A DNA stretch of 64,000 nucleotides from Streptomyces sp. TLI_105 (lineage in GTDB: Bacteria; Actinomycetota; Actinomycetes; Streptomycetales; Streptomycetaceae), in contig NZ_FNSM01000001.1 in NCBI RefSeq assembly GCF_900105415.1, positions 3,758,501-3,822,500 of the forward strand, read 5' to 3'. Positions 7,987-16,197 of this stretch are shown here, in pieces. The notes under the pieces were generated by a model. The model was given only the letters and a program-made list of their open reading frames with translations, was not told where the DNA came from and ran no database searches. The position numbers and the translations under genes are program-made. The stretch's first letter is position 1. Each line of letters opens with the position of its first letter.

Positions 7987-8540
7987 CCCCCATGGACACG
8001 TACACCATGGCCACTGCGGGCTTACCGGCCCTGGGCTGGGCCCTGCACGGCGGACTGCTCTCGCGCCGTCTGGCCACCGCCCGCCGCGACCCGCTGACCG
8101 GCCTGCACACCCGCGCCGGTTGGACCGCCCGCGCCGAACGCCTCATCGCCAAGAACCCCGGCGCGCTCGTGCTCCTGGTCGACCTGGACGACTTCAAGGC
8201 CGTCAACGACACCCACGGCCACGCCGCCGGAGACGCGGTCCTCACCGCCACCGCCGACCGGCTCACCGCCTGGTGCGGACGCCACGGCATCGCCGCCCGC
8301 CTCGGCGGAGACGAGTTCGCCGCCGTCGTCACCGACCCCGACCGCACCGCCGGCCTCTTCGCCCTCTGGTCCGCCCTGGACAGCCCGGTCACCCACGACG
8401 GACACGTTCTGCCGGTCTCAGCCTCGGTCGGGCACTGCCACCGCGACCAGCTGCCGGTTCCGACCCTCACCGACGCCCTCTCGGCCGCCGACGCGGCGAT
8501 GTACGCGGCCAAGGGCCACGGCAGGCGCAACACACACTGA
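7983..8540 (+). CDS. GGDEF diguanylate cyclase carried by the element
   Basis: A 185-aa protein with a short N-terminal hydrophobic segment (about 8-24) and a complete GGDEF domain. The substrate segment DLDDFKAVND (about 67-76), the HGHAAGD loop and the signature GGDEF (108-112) are intact, so it should make cyclic di-GMP from two GTP. The RxxD inhibitory site normally five residues before GGDEF is missing, suggesting no product inhibition of that type. There is no sensory domain. The GTG at 7983 overlaps the previous stop and follows AGAAGG, and the ATG at 7992 is an alternative. Co-transcription with transfer genes links its expression to element activation. Confidence 0.85.
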   Translation: MTPMDTYTMATAGLPALGWALHGGLLSRRLATARRDPLTGLHTRAGWTARAERLIAKNPGALVLLVDLDDFKAVNDTHGHAAGDAVLTATADRLTAWCGRHGIAARLGGDEFAAVVTDPDRTAGLFALWSALDSPVTHDGHVLPVSASVGHCHRDQLPVPTLTDALSAADAAMYAAKGHGRRNTH

Positions 8541-8633
8541 GCGGCCCCCGGGACGGCCTCGGTCGCCAAACTTCCGCCGCCCCGGGCGCCTTCAACCCCC
8601 TTCCAGATCCACCGGACCCGAAAGGGAAACCTC

Positions 8634-8816
8634 ATGATGCCCCAGACCCTGGCCGCGCGCGTCTGCTCCCACTGCGACGGCTTCCCCGTCGTCCACATCA
8701 CTACCGGCACCCGCACCCCCGACGGACAGCGCCGCACCCTGGCCGCCGCCTGCCCCGTCTGCCAGGGCACCGGCACCCGCACCGTCCCGGCCGCCCTGGT
8801 CCGCGCGGGGAAGTGA
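8634..8816 (+). CDS. 60-aa zinc-ribbon protein
   Basis: Two C-x2-C pairs (about residues 11/14 and 40/43), the second followed by GTGT, resemble half of a DnaJ-type zinc finger. The protein is too short to be a chaperone and probably only binds zinc. It lies just before the replication initiator gene in the same direction, and similar small proteins occur there in other Streptomyces elements. The tandem ATGs at 8634 and 8637 share the upstream AAAGGGAA site. Confidence 0.6.
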   Translation: MMPQTLAARVCSHCDGFPVVHITTGTRTPDGQRRTLAAACPVCQGTGTRTVPAALVRAGK

Positions 8817-8820
8817 CCCG

Positions 8821-10224
8821 TTGACCGACGCCGCCCTCCAGGCGGGCCTGGACCCGGCCACCCTGAGCGATCTGCTCCGGCTGGCCGGGGCTCCCGGCTT
8901 CGACCGCCTCACCGAACAGCTCCGCCGCACCGGCGGCTGCACCGCCCCCATCCGCCTCACCGGCGCTACCAAAACCCTCGACCCCGCCACCCGCACCGTG
9001 CTCCACGCCTACACCACCGACGCCGAACCCGGCGGCGTCCTGCGGGTGGCCTGCGGCAACCGGCGGGCCTCCCGCTGCCCGGCCTGCGCCTGGACCTACG
9101 CCGGCGACACCTACCACCTCATCCGCGCCGGACTCACCGGCGCCCCCGACAAGGGCACCCCGGAGACCATCCGGGACCACCCCCGGGTCTTCGCCACCCT
9201 GACCGCCCCGTCCTTCGGCCCGGTCCACAACCGGCCCGGCGACCGCCCCTGCCGCTGCGGCACCCGGCACGCCGAGGACGCCCCGGAGCTGGGCACCCCG
9301 CTCGACCCGTCCGCGTACGACTACGCCGGGGCGGTGCTGTGGAACAACCACGCCTCCGAGCTGTGGCGGTACTTCACGATCTACCTGCGCCGGGAGATCG
9401 CCGCCCGCGCCGGCCTCACCCAGAAAGCCGCCCGCGAACAGTCCCGGGTCTCCTTCGGCAAGGTCGCCGAATATCAGAAGCGCGGCGCCGTCCACTTCCA
9501 CGCCGTCATCCGCTTCGACGGCCCCGACGGACCGCACACCCCGCCCCCACGCTGGGCCACCCTCGGCCTGCTGACCGATGCCATCCGGGCCGCCGCCGCC
9601 CGCGTCCGCGTCGTCGTCCCCGCCAACGAGGAGTACGGCTTCGTCCACGACTGGGTCCTTCAGTGGGGCACCCAGCTCGACGTCCAGCCCATCGGCGCCT
9701 TCGGCCACGGCGAAGAGCTCACCGAGCAGGCCGTGGCCGCCTACGTGGCCAAGTACGCCACCAAAGCGGCCGAGACCACCGGCACCGTCGACCGCCCCGT
9801 CGGCAACAAGGAAGCCCTGATCCTGCTCGACGTCCCCGACCACCCCCGGCGCCTCATCGAGGCCTGCATGGACCTCGACGCCGCCTACCCCGACCGGCGC
9901 CTGCGGGCCTGGGCTCACATGCTCGGCTTCCGCGGCCACTTCTCCACCAAATCCCGCGCCTACTCCACCACCCTCGGCGCCCTCCGACAGGTCCGCGCCG
10001 ACTACCGCGCCGCCCAGCAACGCACCGCCCTCGGCCTGCCCGACCCCGACGAGCACCCCGAGTCCACCGTTCTCACGGTCGCGCACTGGGCCTATGCCGG
10101 CCACGGCGCTACACCCGGCGAATCCTGGCTCGCCGCCAACATCCGCCGCGACCTTCAGCACAACCGCGAACACGCCCGCGAACTCCGCGCCCAGCTCGAA
10201 GCGTCCACCGAACAGGAGTGGTGA
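8821..10224 (+). CDS. Rolling-circle replication initiator (RepSA-like)
   Basis: A 467-aa initiator of the pSAM2 RepSA type. The HUH metal motif is HFH at residues 225-227, and the catalytic tyrosine motif is YVAKYATK, with Tyr308 and Tyr312. An upstream Cys cluster (CGNRRASRCPAC, about 80-91) may bind zinc. Such proteins nick the element origin and start rolling-circle copying after excision. The start is a TTG at 8821, eight bases after GGGGAAG; no better in-frame start is apparent. The gene is followed directly by xis and int. Confidence 0.85.
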   Translation: MTDAALQAGLDPATLSDLLRLAGAPGFDRLTEQLRRTGGCTAPIRLTGATKTLDPATRTVLHAYTTDAEPGGVLRVACGNRRASRCPACAWTYAGDTYHLIRAGLTGAPDKGTPETIRDHPRVFATLTAPSFGPVHNRPGDRPCRCGTRHAEDAPELGTPLDPSAYDYAGAVLWNNHASELWRYFTIYLRREIAARAGLTQKAAREQSRVSFGKVAEYQKRGAVHFHAVIRFDGPDGPHTPPPRWATLGLLTDAIRAAAARVRVVVPANEEYGFVHDWVLQWGTQLDVQPIGAFGHGEELTEQAVAAYVAKYATKAAETTGTVDRPVGNKEALILLDVPDHPRRLIEACMDLDAAYPDRRLRAWAHMLGFRGHFSTKSRAYSTTLGALRQVRADYRAAQQRTALGLPDPDEHPESTVLTVAHWAYAGHGATPGESWLAANIRRDLQHNREHARELRAQLEASTEQEW

Positions 10225-10226
10225 CC

Positions 10227-10430
10227 ATGCCCGCCCGTCTGCTCACCGTCGACCAGGTCGCCGAACTCCTCGGCACCTCCGTCCGGTTCCCCCGGCGACT
10301 GATCGAGGAACGGCGCATCACCTTCGTCAAGGTCGGCCGCCACGTCCGCATCCCCGAGCCCGTCATCCAGGAGTACATCGAGACCCACACCGTGCAGCCG
10401 GTCGTGCGACGCTTCGGAAAGGCGGCGTGA
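10227..10430 (+). CDS. Excisionase-like HTH protein
   Basis: A 67-aa MerR-type winged-helix protein of the excisionase family: LLTVDQVAELLGTS (about 5-18) forms the helix-turn-helix, with a basic wing KVGRHVRI near 39-46. Xis proteins bend the attachment site so that the integrase removes the element. An AGGAG site precedes the ATG. Its TGA shares one base with the ATG of the integrase, so both are translated together. Confidence 0.82.
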   Translation: MPARLLTVDQVAELLGTSVRFPRRLIEERRITFVKVGRHVRIPEPVIQEYIETHTVQPVVRRFGKAA

Positions 10431-11575
10431 TGGCGAACAGCAAAGGCCGGCGCCGTCGCTTCGGCACCGTGCGGCAACTCGCCTCCGGACGCTGGCAGGC
10501 CCGTTACCGTGATCCGCTGTCGGGCGAGTTGAAGTCCGCGCCCCACACCTTCGACACCAAGACGGACGCCGACCTCTGGCTGACCACGATCGAGGCGGAG
10601 ATCATCCGGGGCACCTACCAGGCCCCCGACGCGAGCAAGGTCGCCTTCGGACCGTACGCCGACGACTGGTTGAAGCACCGCAAGCTGGAGGACCGATCCC
10701 GGGAACGGAACGAGAGCGTGATCCGGCTGCACATCAAGCCGACCTTCGGCGCCGGGACGCTCGCCGCCATCACCACACCCCGTGTACGAGCCTGGCGGAC
10801 CGGCCTCCTGGAAGCCGGGGTGGGCGAGCCGACCGTGGTCAAGGCGTACCAGCTCCTCCGCGCGATCCTGAACACGGCCGTGGACGACGAGCTGATCCGC
10901 CGCAATCCGTGCCGCATCAAGGGCGCCGACCGCTACGACGTGCCGGAGCGGCCCGTCCTGACCGTGGCCGAGGTGTACGCCGTGGCCGATGCCATCCAGC
11001 CTCGCTACCGAGTGCTCGTCCTCCTCGCCGCGTTCACCACCCTCCGCTTCGGCGAGCTGGCCTCACTGCGCCGCCGGGACCTCGACCTGACCCGTTCCGT
11101 GGTCCTGGTCCGTCGTGCCCAGTCCGAGCTGCAGAACGGCAAGCTCGCCGACAAGGCGCCGAAGTCCGCCGCCGGCGTCCGGCCGGTCGCCTTCCCCGCC
11201 GAACTCGTCCCCGAGCTCGCTCACCACCTGGAGCACTTCGCCGGGGCCGGACAGGACGGCCACCTGTTCCAGGGGCCCCGTGGCGGCCTCCTCCGGCGGA
11301 GCAACTTCCGGGACGACTGGACCGCCGCCCGTACGAAGGCCGGCATCTCCGGGGACGTGCACTTCCACGACCTCCGGCACACCGGGAACACCCTGGCCTC
11401 CAGCGCCGGGGCCAGTACACGCGAGCTGATGACGCGGATGGGGCACAGCACGACCCGGGCCGCGCTGATCTATCAGCACATGACGAGCGACCGTGATCAG
11501 CACATCGCGGGGAAGCTCGGGGAGATGATCCGCCAGGCCCGTGGAGAGGGCGATCCGCCGCCTTCTGGCACGTAG
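10430..11575 (+). CDS. int: Tyrosine site-specific integrase
   Basis: A 381-aa phage-type integrase. The N-terminal arm- and core-binding domain (about 1-165) is followed by the catalytic domain with Arg206 (TLRFGEL), His313-x2-Arg316 (HDLRHT), His339 (GHS) and the nucleophile Tyr348 (LIYQH), all present. It should recombine the element attachment site with the 3' end of the adjacent tRNA-Thr gene, which lies about 70 bp downstream. Two TGGCAC repeats at 11566-11584, spanning the stop codon, may be arm sites. Confidence 0.92.
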   Translation: MANSKGRRRRFGTVRQLASGRWQARYRDPLSGELKSAPHTFDTKTDADLWLTTIEAEIIRGTYQAPDASKVAFGPYADDWLKHRKLEDRSRERNESVIRLHIKPTFGAGTLAAITTPRVRAWRTGLLEAGVGEPTVVKAYQLLRAILNTAVDDELIRRNPCRIKGADRYDVPERPVLTVAEVYAVADAIQPRYRVLVLLAAFTTLRFGELASLRRRDLDLTRSVVLVRRAQSELQNGKLADKAPKSAAGVRPVAFPAELVPELAHHLEHFAGAGQDGHLFQGPRGGLLRRSNFRDDWTAARTKAGISGDVHFHDLRHTGNTLASSAGASTRELMTRMGHSTTRAALIYQHMTSDRDQHIAGKLGEMIRQARGEGDPPPSGT

Positions 11576-11596
11576 GTGGCACGGCCGTGATCATGC

Positions 11597-11641
11597 GAAA
11601 GGGCCAGCTCAGGGGAATCATGCCCCTGCGCTGGCCCTTTC
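11597..11641. terminator. Bidirectional terminator between int and tRNA-Thr
   Basis: A long hairpin: the outer stem GAAAGGGCCAGC pairs with GCTGGCCCTTTC (11597-11608 and 11630-11641), and inside it CAGGGG pairs with CCCCTG. It lies between the convergent integrase and tRNA genes and could end transcription from both. Confidence 0.8.
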
Positions 11642-11646
11642 CGTTG

Positions 11647-11720
11647 AGCCCCCTGTCGGGTTCGAACCGACGACCCCCGCTTTACAAGAGCGGTGCTCTG
11701 GCCAGCTGAGCTAAGGAGGC
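11647..11720 (-). tRNA. tRNA-Thr (UGU anticodon)
   Basis: A 74-nt cloverleaf on the minus strand. The acceptor GCCTCCT pairs with AGGGGGC with one wobble, the T arm contains GGTTCGAACCC, and the anticodon loop CTTGTAA gives anticodon UGU for threonine. No CCA is encoded. The 3' end faces the integrase gene, which marks it as the attachment site used by the element. The tRNA sequence is intact, as expected when the integrating DNA restores the 3' end. Confidence 0.93.
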
Positions 11721-11831
11721 AGCGAGTGAAGTGTAACCAACCCGGCCCCGGCAGCGGTCGGAAATCTCACGGGGCCGTGAGTGCTGACAGATCGGGCGGC
11801 GCCAGGTAGCGTCGCCTGGAGTTCACCCTGG

Positions 11832-11843
11832 TGGACTAGACCT
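11832..11843. promoter_or_regulatory. DasR-like operator upstream of msiK
   Basis: TGGACTAGACCT matches 10 of 12 positions of the remembered DasR core TGGTCTAGACCA and keeps the central CTAGACC. It lies 60 bp upstream of the msiK start. DasR is the GlcNAc-responsive GntR regulator of chitin and aminosugar use, so control of the shared sugar-ABC ATPase would make sense. This is inference from similarity. Confidence 0.4.
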
Positions 11844-11902
11844 CAATCCTTCCTTTACTCGGATCGTCCGGCACGTTCCTGCCGGTGAAGGGACGCATCA
11901 CC

Positions 11903-13000
<1,098 letters not shown>

Positions 13001-13023
13001 GACCGCCCCTGAGCCCTGCCGTA

Positions 13024-13054
13024 CGGCCCCGCGTCTGTTGCAGATGCGGGGCCG
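13024..13054 (+). terminator. msiK terminator
   Basis: CGGCCCCGCGTCT pairs with AGATGCGGGGCCG, with one wobble pair, around a short loop and is followed by TTCGTTT, 24 bp after the msiK stop. Confidence 0.8.
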
Positions 13055-13207
13055 TTCGTTTAAACGGGCTTACCCCGGAAAACCCCGGCATTCAGGGCCC
13101 CGCTCCGGCCCCGGCGTCAACACGGAATTCGAAAAGCCGCCTCGAACCATCCCTCGCGAGAGTGACTAAATGTCGCCATATCACTACCGGCCGCTACGCT
13201 CGCCTGC

Positions 13208-13618
13208 GTGACGCACACTGCCCGCCGAATCGGCCGCTCTCTCGCCCTCGTCCTGCCCGTCGTCCTGGTGCTCTCGGGAACGCTCGCGGTGTCCGCCGTT
13301 CCGTGGGCCGGCCAGGACTCCGGGACCCAGCTCACGGCGTCCTCCACGGACGTCTCCACCCGGGCCAAGTCCCGTGCCCCGCAGGATATTCTCCGCGACC
13401 AGCTCCTCGCAGAGCTTCAGGAGAAGGACCCCGGCGTGGCCCTCACCCACCTCCAGCGCGAGGTGGAGAACCGGCCCTCCCTCGCCCAGCACTGCTTCTC
13501 CATCGCCCGCGCCCTCGGCCGCGCCGCCGTCGAGCACTACGGCCCCTCGCGCGCCCAGTCCTTCTCCCGACCGGTCTGCGACACCTCGTACGCGACCGGC
13601 GTGATGCGCGCGAGCTGA
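13208..13618 (+). CDS. Secreted or membrane-anchored protein, 136 aa
   Basis: An N-terminal signal or anchor (basic MTHTARRIGR, then a hydrophobic stretch to about residue 33) is followed by a mostly helical domain with two cysteines (near 96 and 125) that could bond outside the cell. The family was not recognised. The start GTG at 13208 lies in a region without a strong ribosome site. The same spot next to msiK holds a small hypothetical gene in S. coelicolor, as far as I recall. Confidence 0.6.
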   Translation: MTHTARRIGRSLALVLPVVLVLSGTLAVSAVPWAGQDSGTQLTASSTDVSTRAKSRAPQDILRDQLLAELQEKDPGVALTHLQREVENRPSLAQHCFSIARALGRAAVEHYGPSRAQSFSRPVCDTSYATGVMRAS

Positions 13619-13670
13619 ACGCCCGCGAGCTGACCGGCCGAGCACGTACGGGGCCCCTATCGTTCCCCGT

Positions 13671-14387
13671 ATGCACATCACTCCGACGCAGGCCGTGGTC
13701 CTGGCGGGCGGCCAGGGCTCACGGCTCCGCCCGTACACCGACGACCGCCCCAAGCCGATGGTCGAGATCCCGGGCACCGGGACCCCGATCATCGGCCATC
13801 AGCTTTCCTGGCTGGCCGCCGAGGGCGTGACGGACGCCGTCGTCTCCTGCGGCCACCTCGCCGAGGTGCTCCAGGAGTGGCTGGCCTCCGCGAACCTGCC
13901 GCTGAGGGTGACGACGGTCGTCGAGACCGAACCCCTCGGCCGCGGCGGCGGCCTCAAGTACGCCGCCGCGCACCTGCCCGCCCCGGACCAGCCCTGGTAC
14001 GCCACCAACGGCGACATCTGGACCCGCTTCTCGCTGCGCGAGATGGCCGCCTTCCACACGGAACGGGACGCCCTCGCGACGCTCGCCCTGGCCCGCCCCC
14101 GGATCCCGTGGGGCGCCGTCGAGACCGACACCTTCGGGAACATCACCGACTTCATCGAGGCGCCGCCCTCGCCGTTCCTGATCAACGCGGGCGTGTACGT
14201 CTTCTCCGCGGCCTTCACCGAGCTCCTCCCCGACGTCGGCGACCACGAGCGGGCCACCTTCCCCCGCCTCGCCCGCGAGCGCCGCCTGGCGGGCTTCCCG
14301 CTGCCCCACGGCGCGTACTGGAGGGCCATCGACACCGCCAAGGACCTGACGGAGGCGGCCAAGGAACTGGCCGCCCAGAAGGCCTGA
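13671..14387 (+). CDS. Nucleotidyltransferase (NTP-transferase family)
   Basis: A 238-aa sugar-phosphate nucleotidyltransferase. The GDP/NTP-binding signature VVLAGGQGSRLRPYTDDRPKPM begins near residue 9, and the metal-binding GDIW motif is near 106-109. Such enzymes join an NTP to a sugar phosphate to give a nucleotide sugar. It is the short form without a C-terminal acyltransferase-like beta helix, so the exact sugar (mannose-1-P or glucose-1-P) cannot be told. A strong terminator follows at 14402. Confidence 0.82.
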   Translation: MHITPTQAVVLAGGQGSRLRPYTDDRPKPMVEIPGTGTPIIGHQLSWLAAEGVTDAVVSCGHLAEVLQEWLASANLPLRVTTVVETEPLGRGGGLKYAAAHLPAPDQPWYATNGDIWTRFSLREMAAFHTERDALATLALARPRIPWGAVETDTFGNITDFIEAPPSPFLINAGVYVFSAAFTELLPDVGDHERATFPRLARERRLAGFPLPHGAYWRAIDTAKDLTEAAKELAAQKA

Positions 14388-14401
14388 CCGACGGGCACAC
14401 G

Positions 14402-14440
14402 AGAAGGTCGGCACCGCGTCCCCGGCGGTGCCGACCTTCT
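14402..14440. terminator. Bidirectional terminator
   Basis: A perfect 16-bp stem, AGAAGGTCGGCACCGC against its complement, with a 7-base loop, between the convergent nucleotidyltransferase and DoxX genes. Confidence 0.9.
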
Positions 14441-14445
14441 CTCTC

Positions 14446-14484
14446 GCGTACGTCGGCCGCGTACGTCGGCCGCGTACGTCAGCC
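14446..14484. repeat. Three 13-bp tandem repeats at the DoxX stop
   Basis: GCGTACGTCGGCC occurs at 14446-14458 and 14459-14471, and with one change at 14472-14484. The last copy contains the stop codon of the minus-strand DoxX gene, so the array looks like that gene's end repeated downstream. Confidence 0.8.
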
Positions 14485-16035
14485 CAGCAGGCCGCCGATC
14501 GGGTTCCGCGCGCCGCCCGTCGTCGAGCCGCTCTCGGACGGGGTGCTGGTCGAGCCCGTCGAACCGCCGCTCGTCGTGCCGCCGGTGGCGCCGGCCGGGC
14601 TGTCGCTGGTGGTCGGCGGGGGCGCGGGCTCGGACTTCGTGGGCGTACGGCTGGTGGCGCCGCCGGTGCTCGTGCCCTGGGTGGCGGTCGGGCGCTGCTC
14701 CTGGGTGCGGGTGGACTCGCGGGTCGTCTCGGTGGGCCGGGCGGCCTCCTCGGTCTCCTCGCTCCGCGCGGGCGCCTCGCTGGTCGCGGTGGCGGGCTCG
14801 GGCGCGGTGGAGGCGGCCTTCGAGGGGGCGCTGCGCGTGGGCTCCTGGGGGAGCGGCTGGCCGGGGAGGTGGTTGATCGGGTCGTCGTTGGGGCCCGGGA
14901 CGGTGACCATCTCGGTGGAGCGGACGGCGCCGCCGAGGACGGAGCCGACGAGGAGGGTGAGGCCGACGACGACGGCCGCGAGGAGGGTGCTGCGGCGGGT
15001 GACGCGGCGGCGGAGGTCCCAGAGTTCGGCGCGGGGGCCGAGGGTGCGCCAGGCCTCGCCGGCGAGGCGGCCGTCGAGGGAGTAGACGGGGGCGCCGGCG
15101 ATGATCAGCGGGGACCAGGCGGCCAGGTAGATGATGTCGGCGGAGTCGTAGACCGGGACGGTCTTCCAGCTGACGGTCAGGAGGAGGGCGGCGGAGAGCA
15201 GGCCGCCGACGACGGCGGCGACGCGCTGCCAGAGCCCGAGGACCGTGAGGACGCCGACGACGACCTGGAGGAAGGCGACGGTGAGTCCGGCGCCGACGGG
15301 GTGCTGGAGGGCGAAGTCGCGCAGCGGTTCGGCGAGCGCCCAGGGGTGCAGGGAGTTGAGCCACTTCACCATGGAGCCGCGCTCGCCGCCGTCGAAGTAG
15401 ACGGGGTCGCAGAGCTTGCCCATGCCCGCGTAGATGGAGATGAAGCCGAGGAAGACGCGGAGCGGGAGGAGGACGACACCGAGGTTCATCCGGCGCCCGG
15501 GGTAGTAGGCGTGCCGGACGTTGTCCTGTCCGTGGCGCTGCGCGGTCCGGCCGCCCGGCTCGTCGTGCTCGTACGGCTCGGCGGGCTCGGGCCCGAGGTC
15601 GTACAGCTCGTCGTAGGCGCCCTCGGCGCGGCGCATCGGCGGCAGCAGGGGCGCGGCTCCGGCGGGCACCACGGGGGTGGGCATGGTGGTGTCGATGCGC
15701 GGGATGGCCTGGGTGTCCCCGACACCGTGGCCGCCGTGGCCGACGCCGGGTTCGAGGGTGGAGACGGACGACTCGCGCACGGCCTGGAGGAGGCCGGTCG
15801 CGCCCGGCGTGGACTTCCCGGTCCACACGACGGGGCGACGGCGCGGGCCGGCCGCGCCCACTCCGGACAGGGCGGCGGTACGGGCCGCGAACTTCGGCTG
15901 CGGGGCCGGCGCGAGCCGCACACGGAAGCTGGCGTGGTTCACGATCACCTGGGCGGGATCGGAATCCACCTTGACCATGCTCAGCGCGGGCTGATCGTCG
16001 AACCCCGGCCGGGGCGTTCTGGTGTCCACACTCAT
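14479..16035 (-). CDS. DoxX-family membrane protein, 518 aa
   Basis: The central part (about residues 183-320) carries the four-helix DoxX domain with the IYAGMGKL segment. A 180-residue basic/Pro-rich cytosolic N-terminus precedes it, and a fifth hydrophobic helix (about 353-372) leads to a Thr/Ser/Glu-rich tail to residue 518, probably outside. DoxX proteins have been linked to redox and thiosulfate-quinone or thioredoxin-like systems, but this long Streptomyces form has no proven role. The tail is low complexity. The gene is divergent from the unknown 547-aa gene. Confidence 0.82.
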   Translation of the reverse strand: MSVDTRTPRPGFDDQPALSMVKVDSDPAQVIVNHASFRVRLAPAPQPKFAARTAALSGVGAAGPRRRPVVWTGKSTPGATGLLQAVRESSVSTLEPGVGHGGHGVGDTQAIPRIDTTMPTPVVPAGAAPLLPPMRRAEGAYDELYDLGPEPAEPYEHDEPGGRTAQRHGQDNVRHAYYPGRRMNLGVVLLPLRVFLGFISIYAGMGKLCDPVYFDGGERGSMVKWLNSLHPWALAEPLRDFALQHPVGAGLTVAFLQVVVGVLTVLGLWQRVAAVVGGLLSAALLLTVSWKTVPVYDSADIIYLAAWSPLIIAGAPVYSLDGRLAGEAWRTLGPRAELWDLRRRVTRRSTLLAAVVVGLTLLVGSVLGGAVRSTEMVTVPGPNDDPINHLPGQPLPQEPTRSAPSKAASTAPEPATATSEAPARSEETEEAARPTETTRESTRTQEQRPTATQGTSTGGATSRTPTKSEPAPPPTTSDSPAGATGGTTSGGSTGSTSTPSESGSTTGGARNPIGGLLG

Positions 16036-16197
16036 CTAACCGAGTGATCTGGGTTTAGGACACTGCCTTGACGGCTCGCAAATGTCCGAGACCCGTCAAG
16101 ATCGTCGGCGGAAGGGGAACCATCGTTCGATGACCGTTCGTCAATCTTTCTTGGAGTCACAAGAGTTGACCCGGACCACGCACGAGGGAGCGCAGCC

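Larger units (their letters stand above)
3224..11654. mobile_element. Integrated pSAM2-type conjugative element (AICE)
   Basis: The stretch carries the modules of an actinomycete integrative and conjugative element in order: GntR/KorSA-like repressor, FtsK-type translocase, Spd-like membrane proteins, HUH replication initiator, excisionase and tyrosine integrase. The integrase ends about 70 bp from the 3' end of a tRNA-Thr gene, the usual target for this class. The right end should lie within the tRNA 3' half. The left end is uncertain: no second copy of the tRNA 3' segment was found at 1-4700, so the element may extend beyond the window edge. I place the left limit at the YdcF gene only because it overlaps the repressor gene. 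Confidence 0.75.

Noticed and set aside
13799..15826. 675-aa minus-strand open frame
   Set aside because: It has Arg/Pro-rich composition without a family and overlaps the nucleotidyltransferase and the DoxX gene, whose own frame shows real membrane helices.
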